Part shown: positions 17,942 to 26,748 of the stretch, piece after piece
How the letters are laid out: every line of letters begins with the position of its first letter
How positions within the stretch are numbered: the first letter of the stretch is position 1
Source of the DNA: Flavobacteriaceae bacterium
Lineage (GTDB): Bacteria > Bacteroidota > Bacteroidia > Flavobacteriales > Flavobacteriaceae
Reading direction: 5' to 3'
NCBI GenBank assembly: GCA_016649715.1
Contig: JAENXC010000002.1
Location: 224,650-288,649, forward strand
Length of the DNA stretch: 64,000 nt
Translations under genes and position numbers: made by a program
The notes under the pieces: model-generated
What the model saw: only the letters and a program-made list of their open reading frames with translations
Database searches by the model: none
Told to the model about the DNA's origin: nothing

Positions 17942-18427
17942 ATGTTGACAGATTTTAAAAACCTGCCCGATGATTCCCGAGTATGGGTCTATCAGGCAAA
18001 TAGAAAATTGAGCGACGATGAAGTTGCCGAAATTACCGAACTAACCAACGATTTCCTGACCAAATGGACCGCCCACGGTGCCGAACTGGAAGCGGCTCTC
18101 GAAATTAAATACAACCGCTTTATCGTTATCGGTCTCAATCAGGCAAATGCTTCGGCATCTGGCTGCAGTATTGATGTTTCAATTCATTTTATTCAATCGC
18201 TTCAGGAAAAATTTGATGTGGATCTGCTCGATAAAATGAATGTTACATTCTATTCGGGAGAATTTATCGCTTACAAAACTTTGTCCGATTTCAGAAAAAT
18301 GGCAAAGGACAAATCGGTTTCAAAAAATACCGTTGTCTTCAATAACCTTGTAAACACAAAAGCAGAATATCTTGAAAATTGGGAAGTTCCCGCCGCGGAA
18401 AGCTGGCACAATCGTTTTTTATCGTAA
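17942..18427 (+). CDS. Conserved hypothetical protein (DUF, mislabelled ABC ATPase in relatives)
   Basis: The 161-residue soluble protein has no Walker motifs, although Flavobacteriaceae relatives are, from memory, often called ABC transporter ATPases. It starts with RVWVYQANRKLSDDEVAEI, a pattern that recurs in this group, and contains FIVIGLNQANASASGCSIDVSIHFIQ, which looks like a small binding site with one cysteine. It follows the CCG protein by three bases and precedes the GH3 gene by 16, so it belongs to this operon. The function is not known. Confidence 0.7.
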   Translation: MLTDFKNLPDDSRVWVYQANRKLSDDEVAEITELTNDFLTKWTAHGAELEAALEIKYNRFIVIGLNQANASASGCSIDVSIHFIQSLQEKFDVDLLDKMNVTFYSGEFIAYKTLSDFRKMAKDKSVSKNTVVFNNLVNTKAEYLENWEVPAAESWHNRFLS

Positions 18428-18443
18428 TCCTGTTTCCGTTGCT

Positions 18444-21362
18444 ATGAAGAAATTTTTGCTCGCTTGTATTCTCTTATCTATATATTTCCCGACAATTGCT
18501 CAGGAAAACAATCCCCTGATTCTAAAAAAGGATTTTAAAAATCAAAAGAAATGGGTAGATAGTATCTATGATAATATGACTTTGGAAGAAAAAATGGGCC
18601 AACTCTTTATGGCCGATATCTTTAGTAGTGACCCAAAAGAAAAAACAGATAAAATAAAAGATTTAATTACGAATTATCATTTGGGTGGCATCATTTTTTC
18701 CAAAGGTGGCCCAGTGCGGCAAGCCAAGTTGAACAACGAGTTTCAGTTACTTGCAAAAGTGCCTTTGATGATTGGGATGGATGCGGAATGGGGTCTGGCC
18801 ATGCGGCTTGATTCAACATACGCCTTTCCGTGGAATATGACTTTGGGCGCGATTACGGACAATAAAATAATTGAAAAAATTGGTCATCGAATTGGTGAAC
18901 AATCCAAACGTTTGGGCGTACACATCAATTTTGCACCAGTGGTTGATATCAACACGAATCCAAAAAATCCAATCATCGGCAACCGTTCTTTTGGGGAGGA
19001 TAGGGATAATGTTACCGAAAAGGCACTGGCATTTATGAAAGGGATGCAAAGTACTGGTGTTATGGGCTGTGCCAAACATTTTCCCGGTCACGGTGATACC
19101 GATATGGACAGCCATAAAACCTTGCCAACGGTCAATTATTCCAGAGAACGGTTGGATACTCTGGAATTGTATCCCTATAAAAAACTGATAAACCAAGACC
19201 TGAACAGCGTGATGGTTGCACATTTGAATATTCCCGCTTTGGAAACGCAAATGAATTACCCGTCGTCTCTCTCTTCAAAAGTGGTTACCGACCTCTTAAA
19301 AAAGGAATTGGGCTTCAACGGGCTTATTTTTACGGATGCTTTAAATATGAAAGGCGCGTCCGATTTTAAAAAGCCAGGCGAAATTGAATTGGCCGCGTTT
19401 TTGGCGGGCAACGATGTATTGCTTATATCCGAAGATGTTCCAAAGGCGATGGAATTTCTTATCAATTCCTATAATGAGCAAGTTATTACTGAAAAGAGAT
19501 TGGCATATTCCGTAAAGAAAATCCTTTATGCAAAATATAAAGTTGGCTTAAATCATTACAAACCTGTGAATTTGGCTTATTTGGTTGAAGATTTAAACTC
19601 CGTGAACGATGATGCGCTTTACGAAGAAGCGATGGACAATGCGTTGACCATTCTCAAAAATAATCGCGCCATTCTTCCTATAAAAGATCTTCAAATGAAA
19701 AAAATTGCCTATATCAATTTTGGCGATGATTCTGGGGAAGATTTTTTAAAGGAATTGAAGAAGTACGGCGAAGTAGATTGGGTAAAAGCCGACAGTTTGG
19801 ATGATTATATCCAGAAATTAAAGGAGTACAATTACGTTATTATCGGTTTTCACAAAAGCAACGAAAATCCGTGGAAAAAGTTTCAATTTTCTGAAAACGA
19901 ACTTGTCTGGCTGTATGAAATTGCACGAACCAATACCGTGATCCTCGATGTTTTTGCACGACCGTATGCAATGTTGGATTTGAAAACTACTGCAAACTTT
20001 GAAGGCATTATAATGTCCTATCAAAACAGTAAAATATCACAGCAGCTTTCTGCCCAGCTTATTTTTGGTGCGCGCGAAGCGAAAGGCAAATTACCAGTTT
20101 CCTTGGGTAAAGATTTTCCTTTGAACACTTTTTTGCAAACAAAATCCTTGCGACGATTGCAATACGGGACTCCTGAAAGTGTTGGAGTTAACAGCTATAA
20201 ATTGAAAAAAATAGATTCTCTCGCAAATCTTGGAATTCGAGAAGGAATGTATCCCGGAGCGCAGATTTTAGTGGCGAGGAAAGGAAAGATTATTTATCAG
20301 AAAAATTTTGGGTATAATGAATACGACAAAAAAATCGCTATTACCGATACAACCATTTACGATCTCGCTTCGTTGACAAAAATATTGGCAACACTGCCAA
20401 TAGTAATGGAATTGGTGGATAAAAAAGAACTGAACCTAAATTCGAAGCTGTTGGAAATGCTTCCGGAGTATAAAAACTCGAACAAGGCAAACGTAACCTT
20501 AAAGCAGATGCTTTCACATTACGCTCGTTTTAAAGCTTGGATCCCTTTTTACAGGCATACGTATAATGATGAAAAAACAGGAGTTTCGTCAAAATATTAT
20601 TCAGATGTTTCCGGAAAGGATTTTAACGTGCAAGTAGCTGAAAATCTTTATATGCGAAGGGATTATATAGATACTATCTTCAAAGATATCCGCGAAAGTG
20701 ATCTCAATCCAAAATTAGAATATAAATACAGCGACCTGCCGTATTATATTCTGAAAAAATATTTGGAACAGAAATTCGATAAATTCTTAGAGATGATTGT
20801 TCAGGAAAATCTTTATGAATCTTTGGGTGCCAACTACACCCTGTACCATCCTTTGGAAAAGTTTTCAAAAGACGATATTCCACCTACAGAACAGGATGAT
20901 ATTTTCAGAAAACAGAAAGTTCAAGGCTACGTGAACGACCAAGGGGCAGCAATGCTTGGCGGAGTGAGCGGACATGCGGGATTGTTCAGTAACTCCAACG
21001 ACGTCGCTAAAATAATGCAGATGTACCTTTGGAAAGGTTTTTACGGAGGTAAACGATATTTTAATCCGGACATTTTAGACGATTTCAATACGTGTTATTA
21101 TTGCGATAAAAACGTTAGGCGAGGCGTTGGTTTTGATAAACCCCAATTGGGAACTTCGGGACCAACCTGTGGCTGTGTTTCTATGACCAGTTTTGGCCAT
21201 AGTGGTTTTACGGGAACTTTAGCGTGGGCAGACCCGGAACAGGAAGTTGTTTACGTATTTTTATCAAACCGAACTTTTCCCGACCCGGAAAATCGAAAAT
21301 TGATAAAGAGCGATTTGCGCAGCAAAATTCAGGAAGCGATTTATGAGGCGATAGATTATTAA
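18444..21362 (+). CDS. GH3 beta-N-acetylhexosaminidase fused to beta-lactamase-type serine hydrolase
   Basis: A signal peptide (MKKFLLACILLSIYFPTIAQ) precedes a GH3 domain (residues about 25-370) with IGMDAEWGLAMRL, the catalytic loop KHFPGHGDTDMDSH and nucleophile loop LIFTDALNMKG. A C-terminal GH3-like domain lies at about 370-590, and a class C beta-lactamase-like domain follows from about 600 with SLTK as the SxxK nucleophile, YSDL as the YxN equivalent, and GHSGFTG near the end. It should act in the periplasm on muropeptides. The start is the internal ATG at 18444; the upstream part of the track ORF overlaps the preceding gene out of frame. Length is 972 residues. Confidence 0.9.
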   Translation: MKKFLLACILLSIYFPTIAQENNPLILKKDFKNQKKWVDSIYDNMTLEEKMGQLFMADIFSSDPKEKTDKIKDLITNYHLGGIIFSKGGPVRQAKLNNEFQLLAKVPLMIGMDAEWGLAMRLDSTYAFPWNMTLGAITDNKIIEKIGHRIGEQSKRLGVHINFAPVVDINTNPKNPIIGNRSFGEDRDNVTEKALAFMKGMQSTGVMGCAKHFPGHGDTDMDSHKTLPTVNYSRERLDTLELYPYKKLINQDLNSVMVAHLNIPALETQMNYPSSLSSKVVTDLLKKELGFNGLIFTDALNMKGASDFKKPGEIELAAFLAGNDVLLISEDVPKAMEFLINSYNEQVITEKRLAYSVKKILYAKYKVGLNHYKPVNLAYLVEDLNSVNDDALYEEAMDNALTILKNNRAILPIKDLQMKKIAYINFGDDSGEDFLKELKKYGEVDWVKADSLDDYIQKLKEYNYVIIGFHKSNENPWKKFQFSENELVWLYEIARTNTVILDVFARPYAMLDLKTTANFEGIIMSYQNSKISQQLSAQLIFGAREAKGKLPVSLGKDFPLNTFLQTKSLRRLQYGTPESVGVNSYKLKKIDSLANLGIREGMYPGAQILVARKGKIIYQKNFGYNEYDKKIAITDTTIYDLASLTKILATLPIVMELVDKKELNLNSKLLEMLPEYKNSNKANVTLKQMLSHYARFKAWIPFYRHTYNDEKTGVSSKYYSDVSGKDFNVQVAENLYMRRDYIDTIFKDIRESDLNPKLEYKYSDLPYYILKKYLEQKFDKFLEMIVQENLYESLGANYTLYHPLEKFSKDDIPPTEQDDIFRKQKVQGYVNDQGAAMLGGVSGHAGLFSNSNDVAKIMQMYLWKGFYGGKRYFNPDILDDFNTCYYCDKNVRRGVGFDKPQLGTSGPTCGCVSMTSFGHSGFTGTLAWADPEQEVVYVFLSNRTFPDPENRKLIKSDLRSKIQEAIYEAIDY

Positions 21363-21422
21363 AAGGACTAAAGGGAATTACGACCGCTTGCTCCTCCGCT
21401 AAAGCTATGGCGGCACGCGGAC

Positions 21423-21520
21423 GCTACACGACCCACGACGGTTTTTGATTAAACTAAACAAATATAGATTAAGCACAAACGGTCGTGGTTCTTTTAAGTC
21501 GTGGTTCGTGGTTCATTTTT
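21423..21520. repeat. Dispersed repeat R5 (CACGACCCACGAC / GTCGTGGTTCGTG)
   Basis: The arms ACGACCCACGAC and GTCGTGGTTCGTGG flank an AT-rich spacer. The same layout occurs at 26601-26691. Confidence 0.65.
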
Positions 21521-21545
21521 AGTCGTGTTTCAAAAAAAGAAAAAT

Positions 21546-22682
21546 ATGAAAATAGCAATAGTATGTTACCCAACCTTCGGTGGTAGTGGAGTAGTGGCCA
21601 CAGAACTTGGCTTGGCACTTGCCGAACACGGCCATGAGGTACATTTCATTACCTACAAACAACCAGTTAGGCTGGAACTGCTTTCAAAAAATATTCACTT
21701 TCACGAGGTTTCCGTTCCAGATTATCCGCTCTTCCACTTTCAGCCTTATGAACTTGCGCTTTCCAGCAAACTGGTAGATATGGTGAAACTGCACAAAATT
21801 GAAGTATTGCACGTGCATTACGCCATTCCGCACGCCTACGCAGGCTATATGGCGAAGAAGATGCTGGAGGAAGAAAACATCTATATCCCGATGGTCACCA
21901 CGCTTCACGGAACGGATATCACTTTGGTTGGCAGCCATCCATTTTATAAGACCGCGGTTACTTTCAGCATTAATAATAGCGATGTTGTGACTTCAGTTTC
22001 ACAGAGTTTGAAGGATGATACTTTGCAACTTTTCAATATAAGAAAGGAAATTCACGTTGTTCCTAACTTTATTGATATTCCCAAGAAAATCAATCCTTTT
22101 ACCGATTGTCAGCGCGATTTAATGGCAAATAGGGATGAGCGAATTATCACTCACGTCAGTAATCTTCGGAAAGTGAAAAGGGTAAAGGACGTAATTGAAG
22201 TCTTTGACCGCATTCAGAAAAAAATCCCTGCAAAACTTATTATCGTTGGCGAAGGCCCAGAACGAGAAGCTTGCGAGCAATTATGCGTAAAGAAGGGAAT
22301 AGAGGAGAAAGTATTGTTTGTGGGCAATAGCAACGAAGTTGATAAAATTTTGTGTTTTACAGACCTCTTCATTCTTCCTTCGGAAAAGGAAAGTTTCGGT
22401 CTTGCAGCTTTGGAAGCAATGGCCTGTGGTGTTCCGGTAATATCAAGCAATACGGGCGGACTGCCAGAAGTTAACATTCAAGGCAAGAGCGGTTTTTTAA
22501 GCGATGTGGGAAATGTGGACGAAATGGCTGAAAATGCATTGAAAATTTTAGCTACTGATGAAACCTTGAACCAATTCAAAAAACAAGCTATTGAAGCTGC
22601 AATGGTCTATGACACCAAGAAGATCGTGCCTTTGTATGAGAAGTTATATGAAGAAGCTATTCTTCAGAAAAATCATTGCTAA
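21546..22682 (+). CDS. bshA: N-acetyl-alpha-D-glucosaminyl L-malate synthase BshA
   Basis: This GT4 retaining glycosyltransferase has the BshA N-terminus MKIAIVCYPTFGGSGVVATE with the glycine-rich loop, then HVHYAIPHAYAGYMAK, VTTLHGTDITLVGSHP and VPNFIDIP, all typical of BshA. The UDP-sugar site is PSEKESFGLAALEAMACG with the EX7E pair. It joins UDP-GlcNAc and L-malate, the first step of bacillithiol synthesis, in the cytosol. The 378-residue length matches the family. I used ATG 21546, since the 15 codons before it in the track ORF are repeat-like. BshB and BshC genes are not in the window. Confidence 0.94.
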   Translation: MKIAIVCYPTFGGSGVVATELGLALAEHGHEVHFITYKQPVRLELLSKNIHFHEVSVPDYPLFHFQPYELALSSKLVDMVKLHKIEVLHVHYAIPHAYAGYMAKKMLEEENIYIPMVTTLHGTDITLVGSHPFYKTAVTFSINNSDVVTSVSQSLKDDTLQLFNIRKEIHVVPNFIDIPKKINPFTDCQRDLMANRDERIITHVSNLRKVKRVKDVIEVFDRIQKKIPAKLIIVGEGPEREACEQLCVKKGIEEKVLFVGNSNEVDKILCFTDLFILPSEKESFGLAALEAMACGVPVISSNTGGLPEVNIQGKSGFLSDVGNVDEMAENALKILATDETLNQFKKQAIEAAMVYDTKKIVPLYEKLYEEAILQKNHC

Positions 22683-23051
22683 TCTCTAATAATTCTTTTT
22701 TATAAATTCCATCGCATTTCCGTACATTAAGAGTTCCACGATAGTTTCTGCATTGATCATGCAATTTCAAAAGTTTTTTGGAAAGGTAATCTTCGGTGAG
22801 GTCTTTCTGGTTTTATGGGGTACACAGACTGTTTTGTTTCGTAGGCTTGTATTTAAAAATTTTGCTGTAAGGTTTTAAGGAAGGATAGCAATGTATATCT
22901 ATATAATACTTTTCCATAACGCACATTTTATTGAATTCTATAAAAATGCGATAAAATATAGAATTTAGAAATAGGTTTTTCCCTATTTTTTTGAATGAAA
23001 TGCCCCTTTTTAATGTGGGCATTTCATTCAAAAAAATATATTGGAAGCAAT
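22683..23051. other. Convergent intergenic region, no supported gene
   Basis: Two short minus-strand frames exist: a 72-codon track ORF (22813-23031) that runs through the terminator hairpin and a 24-codon ORF ending near 22686. Neither shows a ribosome site, a family resemblance or neighbour support. The first 170 bases look like decayed coding sequence on the minus strand (frame reading QKDLTEDYLSKKLLKLHDQ), but it is broken and unidentifiable. A terminator occupies the far end. Confidence 0.4.
22986..23036. terminator. Bidirectional terminator
   Basis: A perfect 20-bp stem (GAATGAAATGCCC with its complement, flanked by T7/A7) and an 11-base loop sit between the convergent bshA and outer-membrane protein genes. 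Confidence 0.88.
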
Positions 23052-23552
23052 TTAAAACTTATAACGCGCGCTCAAACCAACGTCAAAACTAACATCATCT
23101 CTGTATCCCAAATTTGCTTGTGGGCGGAAATCAAAGGAAACGAGCAGCGGAAAATCAAAACTATACTCTAGCCCAACATCACCAGTTAAAAAGCCAAAAG
23201 CTTCCGAACCATTATATCTGTCGTCATAGGGATAATCCTTATGGTTTCTGTCATAACTTACAATACCTGCTCCCAAACCTGGACCTGCATACCAATTGAA
23301 ACCACCGTCAATGTTCCAAACCCATTGGTAGATACCTGTAAATTTTACAGCATCCCAATATTGCTTGCTGTGAAAAGCCAAGCCAAGCTCTAATCTGTTG
23401 TTATCGCCAACGGCTCTTTGGTAGTTTACTTCGGGGCCAAAGCCATCACTTTCGCTAAGACGAATCCCGATAGCATTTTTTGATATTTCCTGAGCATTGG
23501 CTTGCAAGCCAAAGGCAATTATAATAAAGAATAATAAAACTGATTTTTTCAT
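23052..23552 (-). CDS. Small outer-membrane beta-barrel protein, hypothetical
   Basis: The 166-residue protein has a signal peptide (MKKSVLLFFIIIAFGLQANA, cleaved before QEIS) and alternating hydrophobic/polar strands: NAIGIRLSESDGFGPEVNYQ, RLELGLAFHSK, WYAGPGLGAGI, GDVGLEYSFDFP, VSFDFRPQANLGY, ending in VGLSARYKF with the terminal aromatic residue expected for barrel insertion. It resembles the eight-stranded OmpX/opacity-like barrels. No ligand can be suggested. It is monocistronic, with a terminator behind it and a promoter match ahead. Confidence 0.8.
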   Translation of the reverse strand: MKKSVLLFFIIIAFGLQANAQEISKNAIGIRLSESDGFGPEVNYQRAVGDNNRLELGLAFHSKQYWDAVKFTGIYQWVWNIDGGFNWYAGPGLGAGIVSYDRNHKDYPYDDRYNGSEAFGFLTGDVGLEYSFDFPLLVSFDFRPQANLGYRDDVSFDVGLSARYKF

Positions 23553-23578
23553 AATTTTTATTTTAGTTATTTACCCTG

Positions 23579-23606
23579 TAAAAATAGATGTATTAAAAGG
23601 CGGCAA
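23579..23606 (-). promoter_or_regulatory. Candidate promoter of the barrel protein gene
   Basis: On the minus strand TTG (23604-23606), a 17-base spacer and TATTTTTA (23579-23586) match the Bacteroidetes TTG/TAnnTTTG pattern except for the last base, leaving a leader of about 20 bases. Confidence 0.4.
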
Positions 23607-23684
23607 TAGTTAATGGGAAGCCAATCCTCAACTGAAAATTTACAAAGTTTTGTTAAGGAAGTTTTTTACATTTACATACTGGCT

Positions 23685-26594
23685 ATGAAAAAACAACTCC
23701 ACAATTTTGAAAGGTTATTTAATGGCGAATTTTTCACAGATTCACTCCACACATCGCTTTATGCCACCGATGCCTCAGTATATCGAAAAATTCCGCTTGC
23801 AGTGGCATACCCAAAAAATGAAAGAGGTATAAAACAGCTTGTTTCCTTTGCCGAAATAAATGGAATATCGCTCATTCCGCGTACGGCGGGTACCTCGCTT
23901 GCAGGACAATGCGTTGGCGATGGGATTGTGGTTGATGTTTCCAAACATTTCACTAAAATACTTTCCGTAGATACTGAAAAGAGGACCGTTACCCTCCAGT
24001 CTGGCGTTATTAGAGATGAACTGAACGCTTATTTAAAACCTTTCAATCTTTTCTTCGGACCAAATACTTCAACCAGCAACCGCTGTATGATTGGCGGAAT
24101 GGTGGGCAATAACAGCAGTGGCACGACCTCCATTCAATACGGCGTTACGCGCGACAAGGTTTTAAGATTGAAAACAATTCTTTCAGACGGAAGTGAAGCT
24201 ATTTTTGAACCGCTTTCAAAAGAAGAATTTCTCAAAAAAAAACATTTGAATTCTTTGGAAGGAAAAATTTACAAATCCCTTTACGATGAATTGATTTCTG
24301 AAGAAACACAGCAAGAAATTTTAAAGGAATTTCCAAAACCGGAAATTCATAGAAGAAACACGGGATATGCAGTTGATAGCCTTTTGAGAACTTCGGTTTT
24401 TGGTGAATATAGCGAAGAGATCAACCTCTGTAAACTGCTCTGCGGAAGCGAGGGAACCCTTGCCTTTACTACAGAAATTACACTTCAATTAGATCCGTTG
24501 CCTCCGCAATTCACAGCGATGGTTGCAACGCATTACGAAACATTGGAAGCTTGTTTAAATGATGTGGTTATCGCAATGCAGCACAATCTGTACACCTGCG
24601 AAATGATGGACAACGTGATTTTGGATTGCACCAAAAAGAGCAAAACCTACGAACCGTACCGCTTTTTTGTAAAAGGAAATCCCAGAGCCATTCTATTATT
24701 GGAACTGAAAAGCGATTCCGAAGCAGGTTTACAAATGCAAACCGAAAGTTTGATGCAATCATTAAAAACGTCGAATCTTAGTTATCACAATTCGATTTTA
24801 AAAGGCACAGAGATCGAAATGGCGCTGGAGTTACGAAAAGCAGGTTTGGGCCTGTTGGGAAATATGGTTGGCGATCGAAAAGCTGTTGCGTGTATTGAAG
24901 ATACAGCGGTGGCTTTGGAAGATTTGTCTGCCTATATTGGGAAATTTTCTGCTCTGATGAAAAAGTATGACCAACAAGCAGTTTATTACGCCCACGCCGG
25001 AGCAGGTGAGCTGCATTTGCGGCCCATCCTCAATTTAAAGGAAAAAGAGGGCGTGGAATACTTTCGAAAAATAACAACCGATGTGGCGTTGCTCTGCAAA
25101 AAATACAAAGGCTCTTTTAGCGGTGAACACGGTGATGGCATCGTGCGCGCGGAGTTTATTTCATTAATGATTGGAGCGAAGAATTATGAACTTTTAAAGC
25201 GTATAAAAACAGCCTTCGATCCACAAAACATCTTCAACCCAGGAAAGATTGTCAATGCTTTTAAAATGGACGAATCTCTTCGGTATAAAGCTGGCAGAAA
25301 GGAACCAAAAGTTGAAACGCTAATGGATTTTAGCGATTACAAAGGTATTCTCCGTTTGGCCGAAAACTGCAACGGCAGCGGCGATTGCCGTAAAACCGCA
25401 GATTCCGCTGGCGCGATGTGCCCCAGCTATCACGCAACCAAAAACGAAAAGGACACCACGCGCGCCCGTGCAAATGCCCTGCGTGAAGTTTTGACAAACA
25501 ATGAAGCTGTTAACAAATTCAACTCAAAGGAGTTAAAAGAAGTTTTTGACCTTTGTATAAGTTGTAAGGCTTGCGCCAGCGAATGTCCCAGCAATGTTGA
25601 CATAAGCACCGCAAAAGCTGAATTTTTATATCAGTACAACAAAGCGAACGGGGTTTCTTTTTCCAACAAACTCTTCGGAAAAAGCACGAAATTGAATAAA
25701 ACGGCTTCAAAATTTCCAAAACTTTCAAATTGGTTTTTTTCGAATGTTTTCACTTCAAAAATTATTAAAAATATTGGCGGAGTCCATCCAAATCGCTCGT
25801 TGCCAAAGATTTCGATTAAGAGTTTCAGTGCAATAATCCAAAGTAATAAAAATCAAATTGTTACATCAAATGTATTTCTGTTTGTCGATGAGTTCAGCAA
25901 TTATTTGGATGCCGGAATCGCGCTGGATGCTTTTTTGCTTTTAACAGGTTTGGGTTATAAAGTAACGGTTATAGACACTTTGGACAGTGGCCGAGCACTT
26001 ATTTCAAAAGGTTTCCTATATGAAGCTAAAAAAGAAGTGAATAAAAACGTTGCCTTTTTAAAAGAAAAAGTATCAAAAGATGCTCCTTTGGTTGGCATCG
26101 AACCTTCCGCAATTCTTTCATTTAGAGATGAGTATATTAGATTGGCAGATGATAAATCTTCAGCAGCAGCTATTTCGAAAAATACATTTTTAATTGAGGA
26201 ATTTTTGGCTGCTGAAATTGAAAAGGGTAACATTTCCGCAGCACAGTTTACTTCCGAAGAAAAAATCATCAAAATACATTCTCACTGTCATCAAAAATCA
26301 CTCAGCAACCAAAAAGTGACTTTTGATATTTTAAACCTTCCCAAAAATTATAAACCAACCATCATTACTTCGGGCTGCTGTGGGATGGCAGGAAGTTTTG
26401 GTTATGAAAAAGAGCATTACGATCTAAGTATGAAAATAGGGGAGTTGAAGCTCTTTCCTGCGGTACGTAAAGCTTCCGGAGACACTATTATTGCTGCAAA
26501 TGGAACCAGTTGCAGACATCAAATTTTGGACGGTACGGGTCGAAAAGCACTACATCCGGTTACGGTTCTTAAAAATGCACTTTTTCAAATTTGA
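23685..26594 (+). CDS. FAD-linked oxidase fused to 4Fe-4S and CCG-type domain (D-lactate/glycolate dehydrogenase-like)
   Basis: The 969-residue protein joins three parts. Residues 1-440 form a PCMH FAD domain (IPRTAGTSLAGQCVGDGIVVDVS, FFGPNTSTSNRCMIGGMVGNNSSG), with FAD-oxidase C-terminal SGEHGDGIVRAEFI near 485. Residues about 560-650 carry Fe-S motifs CNGSGDCRK and CISCKACASECPSNVD. The C-terminal part has HSHCHQKS and SGCCGMAGSFGYEKEHYDLS, a CCG-like unit. This is the GlcD-GlcF-type fusion that oxidises a 2-hydroxy acid and passes electrons to the respiratory chain. The true start is ATG 23685 (MKKQLHNFERLFNGEFF). Confidence 0.88.
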   Translation: MKKQLHNFERLFNGEFFTDSLHTSLYATDASVYRKIPLAVAYPKNERGIKQLVSFAEINGISLIPRTAGTSLAGQCVGDGIVVDVSKHFTKILSVDTEKRTVTLQSGVIRDELNAYLKPFNLFFGPNTSTSNRCMIGGMVGNNSSGTTSIQYGVTRDKVLRLKTILSDGSEAIFEPLSKEEFLKKKHLNSLEGKIYKSLYDELISEETQQEILKEFPKPEIHRRNTGYAVDSLLRTSVFGEYSEEINLCKLLCGSEGTLAFTTEITLQLDPLPPQFTAMVATHYETLEACLNDVVIAMQHNLYTCEMMDNVILDCTKKSKTYEPYRFFVKGNPRAILLLELKSDSEAGLQMQTESLMQSLKTSNLSYHNSILKGTEIEMALELRKAGLGLLGNMVGDRKAVACIEDTAVALEDLSAYIGKFSALMKKYDQQAVYYAHAGAGELHLRPILNLKEKEGVEYFRKITTDVALLCKKYKGSFSGEHGDGIVRAEFISLMIGAKNYELLKRIKTAFDPQNIFNPGKIVNAFKMDESLRYKAGRKEPKVETLMDFSDYKGILRLAENCNGSGDCRKTADSAGAMCPSYHATKNEKDTTRARANALREVLTNNEAVNKFNSKELKEVFDLCISCKACASECPSNVDISTAKAEFLYQYNKANGVSFSNKLFGKSTKLNKTASKFPKLSNWFFSNVFTSKIIKNIGGVHPNRSLPKISIKSFSAIIQSNKNQIVTSNVFLFVDEFSNYLDAGIALDAFLLLTGLGYKVTVIDTLDSGRALISKGFLYEAKKEVNKNVAFLKEKVSKDAPLVGIEPSAILSFRDEYIRLADDKSSAAAISKNTFLIEEFLAAEIEKGNISAAQFTSEEKIIKIHSHCHQKSLSNQKVTFDILNLPKNYKPTIITSGCCGMAGSFGYEKEHYDLSMKIGELKLFPAVRKASGDTIIAANGTSCRHQILDGTGRKALHPVTVLKNALFQI

Positions 26595-26600
26595 CTGTTT

Positions 26601-26691
26601 GAATCACGACCCACGACAGATTCGTTTATAATAACGAAACTATCTTGTTTAACTTTTAGTCTTGATTCATTTCAGTCGTGGTTCGTGATTC
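26601..26691. repeat. Dispersed repeat R5, inverted-repeat copy
   Basis: GAATCACGACCCACGAC and GTCGTGGTTCGTGATTC form a 17-bp stem with one mismatch around a 57-base AT-rich loop, directly after the oxidase gene. A related copy lies at 21423. Confidence 0.7.
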
Positions 26692-26748
26692 CCTTTCAAA
26701 ATTTTGAATAATTGAACCCGAAAGTTTACATTTGTTGAAAACCAACCT

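Noticed and set aside
22813-23031. 72-codon minus-strand ORF in the convergent gap
   Set aside because: It runs through a strong terminator hairpin and AT-rich DNA, and nothing supports translation.
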